DNA from: UMGS1668 sp035447605
GTDB lineage: Bacteria; Bacillota; Clostridia; Oscillospirales; Ruminococcaceae
Assembly: GCA_035447605.1 (NCBI GenBank)
Contig: DAOTHJ010000002.1
Location: 1 to 64,000, forward strand
Reading direction: 5' to 3'
Length of the DNA stretch: 64,000 nt
Part shown: positions 23,223 to 30,434 of the stretch, one piece after another
Position numbering within the stretch: the first letter of the stretch is position 1
Layout of the letters: each line of letters opens with the position of its first letter
The notes under the pieces: model-generated
What the model saw: only the letters and a program-made list of their open reading frames with translations
The model's database searches: none
What the model was told of the DNA's origin: nothing
Position numbers and translations under genes: made by a program

Positions 23223-23876
23223 GTGATTTACGACGAATTAAGAACTACTGTACTGATGATCAAGGTTATCCCGAACGTTGCCCCTGACCTCCAGAAACAA
23301 TGGAATATGCCGGAAGGCCATCGCTCTGTCGGCTTTTTCTCCACGGACTGCGATGATGTCGGCTACACCGCCGTTGATGAGGCCACCAAAAAGGCTGACG
23401 TCAAAGTCGTTCTTGCAAAATCCATGTACGGCGGCGCCCCGAACGCCACCCAGAAATATGCCGGTGAGTTCATTGGTGTCCTCTCTGGCCCGAACCCTGC
23501 TGAAGTCAAAGCCGGCCTGGCCGCTGCCTTCGATCTTATCAACGGCGATGCGACCTTCTATTCTGCCAACGATGACGACTCCACTGCTTACTATGCATTC
23601 ACCATTTCCCGTACCGGCTCTTATCTGTCCGAGTGCGGTGGTGTTCCGGAAGGCACCCCGATCGCTTATCTGATCGCCCCGCCGATGGAAGCCCAGTATG
23701 GCATGGATGCCGCCCTCAAAGCTGCCGACGTCAGAATGTGCTGCTACTTCGAGCCGCCGTCTGAGACGAACTTCGGCGGTGGTTATCTTACTGGTACTCA
23801 GTCTGCCTGCAAAGCTGCCTGCGATGCATTTGCGGACGCGGTTATTTACTGCAACGCCAATCCTTTGAAATACTGA
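23223..23876 (+). CDS. eutL: Microcompartment shell protein EutL (tandem BMC, trimeric)
   Basis: 217 residues from GTG 23223 with AAGGAGGTAC upstream. It consists of two BMC-like halves (about 1-105 and 106-217), with EutL signatures MIKVIPNVAPDLQKQWNMPE, GFFSTDCDDVGYTAVDEATK, and FEPPSETNFGGGYLTG near the end. EutL forms pseudohexameric trimers with a gated central pore, thought to pass larger molecules such as cofactors. It follows eutBC and precedes the EutK-like gene. Confidence 0.95.
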   Translation: MIYDELRTTVLMIKVIPNVAPDLQKQWNMPEGHRSVGFFSTDCDDVGYTAVDEATKKADVKVVLAKSMYGGAPNATQKYAGEFIGVLSGPNPAEVKAGLAAAFDLINGDATFYSANDDDSTAYYAFTISRTGSYLSECGGVPEGTPIAYLIAPPMEAQYGMDAALKAADVRMCCYFEPPSETNFGGGYLTGTQSACKAACDAFADAVIYCNANPLKY

Positions 23877-23935
23877 TTGCCTCTTATATCTTAAAGGTAT
23901 AAAAAACTACTAAAGATATCAGGAGGTGACGGATT

Positions 23936-24628
23936 ATGAGTATAGGCGCACTGGGAATGCTGGAGACCTACGGCCTGATCGCCGCGATTGAAGGACTCGA
24001 TTCAGCCCTGAAAGCCGCTAACGTCACCTTATCCGGATTCAAATACGTAACGGGAGGTTTTGTTACCTTCTTCGTTACCGGCGATGTCGGTGCATGCAAA
24101 GCCGCCATCGCAGCCGGCGAAGCTGCCGCGAATAAAGTGGGAAAGGTCATCTCTTCTCTGGTAATCCCGAGGCCCGCTGAGAGCACGACTCAAATCTCGT
24201 CTCTCACCGAGAGGCCCGGCGGAAGAAAGCGCTCGACTGGTATCCACCGTCGCGATTTCCCCGCCAAACCTCGCACCAAGTCGGAATCGGCCCCGAAGCC
24301 TGAACAACAATCCGTCCCGGAAGCTGCTCCAGTGAGCAAGGCTATCCCTGAGCCGGCAGTGGAAAAGGCTGATGCTCCGGCAATAAAACCGGAACCGAAA
24401 GCCGCTCCCGCCAGTGAACCGAAAAAAGCCAATGGGCCTAAAGCCAAAGCGGCCGCTTCGGAACGCGCCGGATATACCGAGGAAGCACTGAGGGAGATCA
24501 AAACAACCGATCTCCGCAAACTGGCCCGCGGTATCCCGAATATCCCGCTCACGCGGATTGAAATCAGAGACTCCAAGAAAGAGCCCTTAATCAAGGCCAT
24601 TCTTGAAGCTCAAGAAAATAACAGGTAA
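23936..24628 (+). CDS. EutK-like BMC protein with long linker and C-terminal helical domain
   Basis: 230 residues. Residues 1 to about 88 are a BMC domain (GALGMLETYGLIAAIEGLDS, SGFKYVTGGFVTFFVTGDVG). A Pro/Ala/Lys-rich linker of about 90 residues follows (SESAPKPEQQSVPEAAPV). The last about 50 residues (ALREIKTTDLRKLARGI, then KKEPLIKAILEAQ) resemble the small Rho-N/SAP-type helical domains that often bind nucleic acid. Proteobacterial EutK also joins one BMC domain to a putative nucleic-acid-binding domain, but of a different fold. The middle region around PAESTTQISSLTERPGGRKR is basic. AGGAGGTG lies upstream of ATG 23936. Confidence 0.85.
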   Translation: MSIGALGMLETYGLIAAIEGLDSALKAANVTLSGFKYVTGGFVTFFVTGDVGACKAAIAAGEAAANKVGKVISSLVIPRPAESTTQISSLTERPGGRKRSTGIHRRDFPAKPRTKSESAPKPEQQSVPEAAPVSKAIPEPAVEKADAPAIKPEPKAAPASEPKKANGPKAKAAASERAGYTEEALREIKTTDLRKLARGIPNIPLTRIEIRDSKKEPLIKAILEAQENNR

Positions 24629-24641
24629 AGGAGCGTAGACT

Positions 24642-26084
24642 ATGCTGCAAGACCGCGACCTTCTCTCCATCCAGGAAGTCCGTGATAAAGTTGCAAAAGC
24701 TCGTGCAGCGTTTGCAACCATTCAGGAATTTTCCCAGGAACAGATTGACAGGATCGTCAAAGCAATGGCGGACGCTGCATATGCCCACGCGGAAGAGCTT
24801 GCCAAGATGGCCGTCGAAGAGACGGGTATGGGCAAATGGGAAGATAAGCTGGTCAAAAACCAGATTGCTTCCAAGACCCTGTATGAGCACATCAAGGATA
24901 TGAAAACCGTTGGTGTCATCAACGAATATCCTGACAAGAAAATCTTCGAAGTGGCTGTGCCGGTCGGCGTCGTATGCGGACTAGTTCCCTGCACGAACCC
25001 GACTTCCACCACAATTTACAAATCCATGATTTGCATGAAATCTGCAAATCCGATCATTTTCAGCCCGCATCCAACCGCGAAAAACTGCATCGCGAAGGCT
25101 GCCGAGATCGTGAATGAAGCTGCGAAAAAAGCCGGCGCACCGGATAACATGATTCAGGTTATGGAGACCCTCCATATGGCGGGCACCCACGAACTGATGA
25201 CCAATCCGGGCGTCAATATGATTCTCGCCACTGGTGGCAAGGATATGGTAAAAGCCGCATATTCTTCTGGTATCCCGGCTCTGGGTGTCGGACCTGGCGA
25301 CGTCCCGGCGTTCATCGACCATACGGCTGATGTGCCGCTTGCTGTCAAGAGAGTTTTTGCTTCCAAGACGTTTGACTACGGCGTTATCTGCGCCTCTGAG
25401 CAGTCCATCGTTTCCGAGAACTGCATCAAGGATCAGGTACTGGCCGCCGTCAAAGCCGAAAAGGGCTATATCCTCAATGACGAGGAGTATGCGAAGGTTT
25501 GCAAGATCCTGACCAGAGGCCCGGGCAAGATCAATCCTGGCATCGTCGGACGTGCTGCGACCAAGATTGCCGACATGGCCGGCGTTGCGGTTCCCGCAGA
25601 CACCAGAGTCCTTTGCTACCTGGAAAAAGGTGTCGGCAACGAGTATCCTTTCTCTCTTGAGAAACTTTCTCCCTGCCTTGGCATCTACTTCGAAGAGGAT
25701 TGGCAGACCGCCTGCCAGCGCTGCATTCAGCTGCTGACCTTTGGCGGTGTTGGCCACACGCTGGTCATCCATTCTCAGGATGAAGAAGTGATTCGTCAGT
25801 TCGCGCTCAAGAAACCGGTATCCCGTCTGCTTGTCAACACTCCGTCCTCCCAGGGCGCTGTCGGCGGAACCACCAATCTGTTCCCGTCCTTCACCCTTGG
25901 CTGCGGCTCTGTTGGCGGCTCTGCGACGAGCGATAACGTTTCTCCGCTCAACCTCATCAACATTCGCCGCGTGGCCTATGGCACCAAGGATCCTTGGGAC
26001 AACCAGCCGGCTGCCAGCTGTGAAAAAGAGGTCGATACTGACGCCATCGCGAAATTGGTGATTGCTGCCCTGAAAGAAATGTGA
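24642..26084 (+). CDS. eutE: Acetaldehyde dehydrogenase (acetylating) EutE
   Basis: 480 residues from ATG 24642 with AAAGGAG 9 bases upstream. It is a CoA-acylating aldehyde dehydrogenase: an N-terminal helix region, Rossmann parts with VPVGVVCGLVPCTNPTST, LATGGKDMVKAAYSSG, and the catalytic Cys in YGVICASEQSIV. It turns acetaldehyde plus CoA and NAD+ into acetyl-CoA and NADH inside the compartment. The protein starts near the core fold, so the targeting segment is shorter than in PduP. It stands 13 bases after the EutK-like gene. Confidence 0.95.
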   Translation: MLQDRDLLSIQEVRDKVAKARAAFATIQEFSQEQIDRIVKAMADAAYAHAEELAKMAVEETGMGKWEDKLVKNQIASKTLYEHIKDMKTVGVINEYPDKKIFEVAVPVGVVCGLVPCTNPTSTTIYKSMICMKSANPIIFSPHPTAKNCIAKAAEIVNEAAKKAGAPDNMIQVMETLHMAGTHELMTNPGVNMILATGGKDMVKAAYSSGIPALGVGPGDVPAFIDHTADVPLAVKRVFASKTFDYGVICASEQSIVSENCIKDQVLAAVKAEKGYILNDEEYAKVCKILTRGPGKINPGIVGRAATKIADMAGVAVPADTRVLCYLEKGVGNEYPFSLEKLSPCLGIYFEEDWQTACQRCIQLLTFGGVGHTLVIHSQDEEVIRQFALKKPVSRLLVNTPSSQGAVGGTTNLFPSFTLGCGSVGGSATSDNVSPLNLINIRRVAYGTKDPWDNQPAASCEKEVDTDAIAKLVIAALKEM

Positions 26085-26162
26085 TGCGTAAGATTTCCAT
26101 TTCCATTACCAGTACGAACCATAAAAGGGGTTTGACCCCAATTTTCAAGGAGGTACTACACA

Positions 26163-26447
26163 ATGACTGATAAACTTGCACTGGGCATGATCGAGACCAA
26201 AGGTCTTGTCGGCGCTATCGAAGCTGCCGATGCCATGGTCAAAGCTGCTAACGTCACCCTTATTGGCAAGGTCCATGTCGGCGGCGGACTTGTTACCGTA
26301 TTTGTTCGCGGCGATGTCGGCGCGACCAAAGCTGCTGTTGATGCCGGCGCCGCTGCTGCGGATCGTGTTGGCGAACTCAAATCCGTTCATGTCATCCCGA
26401 GACCTCATGAAGAGCTCGAATACATCCTCCCGTCTATCGAGAAGTAA
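26163..26447 (+). CDS. eutM: Major shell protein EutM, copy 1 (single BMC domain)
   Basis: 94 residues, a minimal BMC hexamer protein: LALGMIETKGLVGAIEAADAM, then KVHVGGGLVTVFVRGDVGAT and the conserved VIPRPHEELEYILP end. The GGG turn after residue 38 forms the central pore. It is about 90 percent identical to the next gene (9 differences in 94). CAAGGAGG stands upstream. EutM hexamers make up most of the facet area. Confidence 0.95.
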   Translation: MTDKLALGMIETKGLVGAIEAADAMVKAANVTLIGKVHVGGGLVTVFVRGDVGATKAAVDAGAAAADRVGELKSVHVIPRPHEELEYILPSIEK

Positions 26448-26475
26448 GCTTCTGAGAAGCTAAGGAGGACTTAAG

Positions 26476-26760
26476 ATGACTGATAAACTCGCACTGGGCA
26501 TGATTGAAACCATCGGCCTTGTCGCCGCCATTGAAGCGGCTGATGCCATGGTTAAAGCAGCCAATGTTACTCTCATCGGTAAAGTCCAGATCGGCGGAGG
26601 CTATGTGACCATTTTTGTTCGCGGCGATGTCGGCGCAACGAAAGCTGCTGTCGATGCCGGTGCTGCTGCGGCAGACCGCGTTGGCGAACTGAAATCCGTT
26701 CACGTGATCCCGAGACCTCACGAAGAGCTCGAGTTCATCCTTCCGCATCTTGAAAAGTAA
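26476..26760 (+). CDS. eutM: Major shell protein EutM, copy 2
   Basis: 94 residues, paralogue of the preceding gene, 28 bases downstream, with TAAGGAGG upstream. Differences cluster at the pore: copy 1 has KVHVGGGLVTVF, copy 2 KVQIGGGYVTIF (His to Gln, Leu to Tyr). Other changes lie at residues 13, 17, 87, 91 and 92. The nucleotide sequences differ at many third positions, so the duplication is not recent or the copies have been kept apart by selection. Confidence 0.95.
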   Translation: MTDKLALGMIETIGLVAAIEAADAMVKAANVTLIGKVQIGGGYVTIFVRGDVGATKAAVDAGAAAADRVGELKSVHVIPRPHEELEFILPHLEK

Positions 26761-26798
26761 GAGTACGGTTTGAATTTTAGAAGATGGGGGTGATTTAG

Positions 26799-27566
26799 GT
26801 GAAAGTCATTACCGAGATGGTCCTGCGCAATGAGCTGAAGGGCGATCATCCGGAGGTCTATTATGTACCGAAGGATAAGCTCCTTTCTCCGGCGGCCAAG
26901 GAATACCTAAATCAGCTCAAGATCAAGGTAGAATTTGGCGATCCACCGGCAGCCCCTGCGCAGTCAGCACCCAAAGCCTCTGCATCCGGTGTCAGCGACA
27001 CTCCTGTCGGAGCGAAATACGTCGATGAAATCACCGGCGCATTCTACGTCTCTAAGCCGGAATACATGTGCCAGCTTTTCGGTAATCGATTGGTCTACAA
27101 AAATCATCCAAGGATCATTTTCCGCGGGAGAGTCGACAGCTTTACCAGCACCGTCGTTATGATGCAGGCTGCTATGGCTTCGGAGGGCTCCTCTCAGAAA
27201 CTCATTGATGATCTCGGTGAAATCGGCAAAGTGCTCAACCGGATCATGTATTGTGAGGTTATGAATGAGGAGATGGACGTCACCAACATTTTGGGCCTGA
27301 GCCCGGATGAACTGCGCGCCCGTTCCCACAACCCACAGAAATATTTCAACGTCAAGCAGATGTTGCTTCCCAACTATACGATGGGATTCGACTATGCCAA
27401 GTTGAACATGCTTCGCGCCAAAGTACGCGAAGTGGAACTCGCCGCTATGGATGCATTTGTGGACGGCAAAAACGTCCAACAGCCTGAGATCATCAGGACA
27501 CTCAACCGCCTGTCCAGCGCATTCCACATTATGATGTGCATGTATCTGGCAGGTGAATACAAGTAA
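26799..27566 (+). CDS. eutT: Corrinoid adenosyltransferase EutT
   Basis: 255 residues from GTG 26799 with GGGGGTG upstream. The N-terminal about 60 residues form the small EutT-specific part (VITEMVLRNELKGDHPEVYYVPKDKLLSPAAKEYL). An Ala/Pro linker leads to the helical-bundle adenosyltransferase core (HPRIIFRGRVDSFTSTVVMMQ, LIDDLGEIGKVLNRIMYCEV, LNRLSSAFHIMMCMYLAGEY). It makes adenosylcobalamin for EutBC from ATP. The HX11CCX2C metal motif of the Salmonella enzyme is not present, which agrees with a non-metal class in Firmicutes. Confidence 0.9.
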   Translation: MKVITEMVLRNELKGDHPEVYYVPKDKLLSPAAKEYLNQLKIKVEFGDPPAAPAQSAPKASASGVSDTPVGAKYVDEITGAFYVSKPEYMCQLFGNRLVYKNHPRIIFRGRVDSFTSTVVMMQAAMASEGSSQKLIDDLGEIGKVLNRIMYCEVMNEEMDVTNILGLSPDELRARSHNPQKYFNVKQMLLPNYTMGFDYAKLNMLRAKVREVELAAMDAFVDGKNVQQPEIIRTLNRLSSAFHIMMCMYLAGEYK

Positions 27567-27580
27567 GTAGGAGGAGACAC

Positions 27581-28198
27581 ATGGCAGTTGACGAAATAGT
27601 TGAGCAGGTTATCAACGCTGTGAAATCTGCGGGACTGATTCAGCTGGAGGTCTCCGCCAGACACGTTCATCTGGATCGTGCTGCGATTGACGCTCTCTTC
27701 GGGGAAGGCCATGAACTGACCCCGAAGAGAGAACTCAGCCAGCCCGGCCAGTATCTCGAGGAGGAGCGCGTTGACGTCATTGGCCCTGCCGGGGCTTTTC
27801 GGAATGTCGCCGTGCTCGGGCCCGCGAGAAAGAGCGTACAGGTTGAGGTCTCTTACAGCGACGCTTTCATCCTTGGAGTGACCCCCCCGATCAGACAGTC
27901 GGGTGACACCAAAGGCTCCGCCAGCATTACGCTCAAAGGGCCGAAAGGTGAGATCCAGCTCGACGAAGGCGTTATCGTAGCGCTTCGTCATATCCATATC
28001 ACGCCGGAAGATGCGGAACTCATGGGCCTGACCGACGGTCAGATCGTTGCGGTGGAGGCCATGACCGACCGTTCCGTCATTTTTGACGATACGGTTGTCC
28101 GCGTTTCCCCGAAATTCCGCACCCGCATGCATGTGGATGTCGACGAGGGCTGTGCCGCACATGTTGCAGGCTTTACCCTTGGCAGAATCATCAAATAA
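27581..28198 (+). CDS. pduL: Phosphate acyltransferase PduL
   Basis: 205 residues from ATG 27581 with AGGAGGAG upstream. The N-terminus MAVDEIVEQVINAVKSAG is a short amphipathic helix of the targeting type. The core has the PduL metal-binding His clusters LEVSARHVHL and ALRHIHITPEDAE, and FRNVAVLGPARKSVQVEVS. It changes acetyl-CoA and phosphate to acetyl phosphate and recycles CoA inside the compartment. It replaces the unrelated EutD (Pta type) enzyme of enterobacteria. Confidence 0.95.
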   Translation: MAVDEIVEQVINAVKSAGLIQLEVSARHVHLDRAAIDALFGEGHELTPKRELSQPGQYLEEERVDVIGPAGAFRNVAVLGPARKSVQVEVSYSDAFILGVTPPIRQSGDTKGSASITLKGPKGEIQLDEGVIVALRHIHITPEDAELMGLTDGQIVAVEAMTDRSVIFDDTVVRVSPKFRTRMHVDVDEGCAAHVAGFTLGRIIK

Positions 28199-28210
28199 GG
28201 ACGTTGTTTT

Positions 28211-29029
28211 ATGCTTGATCTTGAATCCATCGATGCGTATATGGCCCGCATCACGGAATCCGAGCGTGTGGTCAACAAGCCGGTTTCCGACAAGCTGAAA
28301 GTAGGCGTTGACTTGGGTACCGCGTACATTGTGCTCGTGGTGCTCGATGAGGAAAATAACCCCATTGCCTGTGAAAAGCAATTTGCACAGGTGCTCAAAG
28401 ACGGTGTCATTGTCGACTATGGTGGAGCCGTTTCCATTGTCAGGCAACTGAAAAAGAAACTTGAGACACGCCTCGGACGCGAGCTTGAAGAAGCCGCGAT
28501 CGCGATGCCTGCCGGAACGGAATCCAGCACAAGGACCCACAAGTACTGCGTGGAAGGTGCCGGCTTCGAGGTTACCAATATCCTTGATGAACCTACCGCA
28601 GCGAATTCCATCTATGGTATCACAGACGGAGCCGTCGTCGATATTGGCGGCGGAACTACGGGCGTCGCAATCTTCAAAGAGGGCCAGGTCGTCGCAACGT
28701 TTGACGAACCTACCGGAGGGACGCATTTGTCCCTTGTCCTCGCGGGGAATTACCATATTCCTTTTGAGGATGCGGAGAAGATTAAAATCGATCCCAGCCG
28801 TCACGCGGAGATTCTTCCGATCGTGAAGCCGGTAATCGAGAAGATGGCAACCATCGTCAAGAATTTCACGTCCGGGTACAACATCGATACCATCTATCTT
28901 TGCGGAGGTACTTGCTGCCTCACCGGCATGGAGAAAATCTTCCAGGATACAATTGGCATCCCTACCGTCAAGCCCGCAGACCCGTTCCTGGTTACACCCG
29001 CGGGTATAGCCATGAACTGCCTGGTCTAA
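28211..29029 (+). CDS. eutJ: Ethanolamine utilization protein EutJ (Hsp70-like)
   Basis: 272 residues from ATG 28211 with AAGGACG upstream. It has an actin/Hsp70 ATPase fold without a substrate-binding domain: KLKVGVDLGTAYIVLVVLDE (phosphate 1), AAIAMPAGTE, GAVVDIGGGTTGVAIF (phosphate 2) and IYLCGGTCCLTGMEKIFQ. EutJ is thought to act as a chaperone or assembly factor for the pathway; its exact client is unproven. It is followed by the unknown eut protein. Confidence 0.93.
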   Translation: MLDLESIDAYMARITESERVVNKPVSDKLKVGVDLGTAYIVLVVLDEENNPIACEKQFAQVLKDGVIVDYGGAVSIVRQLKKKLETRLGRELEEAAIAMPAGTESSTRTHKYCVEGAGFEVTNILDEPTAANSIYGITDGAVVDIGGGTTGVAIFKEGQVVATFDEPTGGTHLSLVLAGNYHIPFEDAEKIKIDPSRHAEILPIVKPVIEKMATIVKNFTSGYNIDTIYLCGGTCCLTGMEKIFQDTIGIPTVKPADPFLVTPAGIAMNCLV

Positions 29030-29126
29030 AAATGGCCAGCGCGACCATATCTTTTCCAATGGCTTCATGCTTATATGTTCCCCTCCGGGAACAGGAAAAA
29101 GCTTGTTGAAAAAGAAGGTGATAGTT

Positions 29127-29846
29127 ATGGATATGGATTTGTTAATAGAGCTGGCTGTCAAAGCTGTAAAAGCTTACCTCGAAAAAGAGGGCAGCATACC
29201 GCCTTCCATCGCGGAAGAACCCAAAAAGACCGCGCTGATCCTCACTGAAGATCACTGCGATCAGGTTTGCTCCCTTGAGAAAAATGACAGCGAACTGTGC
29301 AAAGTCACCTGCGCGCTGAAAGAAAACTACGAAGTGGACGTTGACTGCTTCGACACCGTTGTGCTCTACGACATGACAAACAGCAATTTGTTCAAAATCG
29401 CCAACGGCTGCACGGACAGCAAGTTCCTGGCCCTTGCTGCTGAAGCGATTCTGAAGGGCAAACGGGTTTTGATGGTAAAAGAGCAGGTTGAGATCCTTAA
29501 ATATAAGGAAACTGCTCCGAAAGCGATTTACAATAATATCTACAAGAATCTCCAAATCCTGCTCGACAGCGGCGTCACTCTCGTTGGTGAGGATGACGTA
29601 AAAGCGGCGATCTGCGAAGGCGCCGCCGCACCGAAAGCAGGGGAACCGGCTAAGGCAGAAACTCCGGCTGCGGAGAAATCTGCGGATCCGGAGTCCGTCT
29701 ACGAGATCAAGAAGCGTGTCGTTACGGAAAGAGACATCCGTGAGGCCATGGCGCAGCATTTCAGGAAGATCAAACTTCCTGAGCGCCCGGTCATCACGAG
29801 CCTTGCCCGCGATACGGCGAGAGATCTCGGCATAGAACTGATCTAA
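29127..29846 (+). CDS. Uncharacterised eut-operon protein, putative luminal, with EutQ-N-like tail
   Basis: 239 residues from ATG 29127 with GAAGGTG 8 bases upstream. It matches in place and pattern the uncharacterised protein found in Firmicutes eut operons between eutJ and eutN. The N-terminus MDMDLLIELAVKAVKAYLEK is an amphipathic helix of the targeting type. The middle (about 30-155; DTVVLYDMTNSNLFKIANG, EAILKGKRVLMVKEQVEI) looks like an alpha/beta flavoprotein-like fold without a clear cofactor motif. After an Ala/Pro/Glu linker, the last about 45 residues (KKRVVTERDIREA, then VITSLARDTARDLGIEL) resemble the N-terminal part of proteobacterial EutQ. Function unknown. Confidence 0.8.
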   Translation: MDMDLLIELAVKAVKAYLEKEGSIPPSIAEEPKKTALILTEDHCDQVCSLEKNDSELCKVTCALKENYEVDVDCFDTVVLYDMTNSNLFKIANGCTDSKFLALAAEAILKGKRVLMVKEQVEILKYKETAPKAIYNNIYKNLQILLDSGVTLVGEDDVKAAICEGAAAPKAGEPAKAETPAAEKSADPESVYEIKKRVVTERDIREAMAQHFRKIKLPERPVITSLARDTARDLGIELI

Positions 29847-29877
29847 TCGATCAGTACAACTGTAACGGAGGTATCCT

Positions 29878-30159
29878 ATGAGAATAGGAGTCGTAATAGG
29901 CAGTGTCTGGGCGACCAGAAAGGAACCGAAGCTCGAGGGGCTTAAGATGATGGTTGTCAAACCACTCAACTATAAGCTCACCGGGAACGAAACTCGTGAA
30001 CCTTACGTTGCGGCTGACGTTGTGGATGCCGGTATCGGCGACAAAGTTCTGCTGGTAACCGGGAACCCGGCGCGTTATGCCGTTGGGGACCCCCGCGTGC
30101 CTGTTGATGCCGCGATCGTTGGTGTTATCGATGACGTAGATATTCAGGATCAGTTGTGA
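29878..30159 (+). CDS. eutN: Microcompartment vertex protein EutN
   Basis: 93 residues from ATG 29878 with ACGGAGGTAT upstream. It is a EutN/CcmL-family pentamer protein: MRIGVVIGSVWATRKEPKLEG, VAADVVDAGIGDKVLLVTGN, and the conserved PVDAAIVGVID end. Pentamers cap the vertices of the polyhedral shell. It is the last gene before the eutH leader. Confidence 0.95.
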   Translation: MRIGVVIGSVWATRKEPKLEGLKMMVVKPLNYKLTGNETREPYVAADVVDAGIGDKVLLVTGNPARYAVGDPRVPVDAAIVGVIDDVDIQDQL

Positions 30160-30276
30160 TCCTGAATCCAAAGCACCTTGAAAATTCCTGTTTCAGAAAC
30201 TATTTCTCTTATGAGACAGGTATTCCGTCATTTTAGGGAACCTGACCGGAATGTCAGGGAATACATATCGTTTTTC

Positions 30277-30386
30277 TGCGGGCGTTGCGGCTAAGGCAGG
30301 AGTCTGCCTGAGAGCCCGCAGGGGGAAACCCTATGCGATGCAGCTGTTTTTTGCTGCTTCCCTGAGAGGAAAGTCAGCTGACGCCC
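30277..30386 (+). ncRNA. Structured RNA leader upstream of eutH, class unknown
   Basis: A 7-bp stem TGCGGGC/GCCCGCA (30277-30283, 30314-30320) encloses a 6-bp stem-loop AGGCAG-GAGT-CTGCCT (30294-30309). A competing closing stem GGGCGT/ACGCCC (30280-30285, 30381-30386) uses the same 5' arm. Further pairs are GCAGC/GCTGC and TTCC/GGAA within 30340-30370. Just before, CCTGAC/GTCAGG (30241-30246, 30253-30258) forms another hairpin, and TCAGGGA (30254-30260) could pair with TCCCTGA (30359-30365). It does not match the cobalamin, TPP, glycine or SAM classes by my reading. A weak hairpin with a T-run (30398-30420) lies between it and the eutH ribosome site. Confidence 0.55.
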
Positions 30387-30434
30387 TTTAATGAATATAG
30401 TTTGAGAAAACTAATTTTTTAGGAGGTCAGTATA

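Noticed and set aside
27392..29161. 589-codon minus-strand frame opposite eutT-pduL-eutJ
   Set aside because: Antisense shadow; the plus strand has three well-supported eut genes.
30277..30390. Cobalamin, TPP or glycine riboswitch before eutH
   Set aside because: GCAGGAGTCTGCC looks like part of a B12 box and CTGAGA like a TPP motif, but the required partner motifs (GCCACTG and the long 5' domain for cobalamin; the second TPP half) are missing and the order is wrong. Kept as a leader of unknown class.
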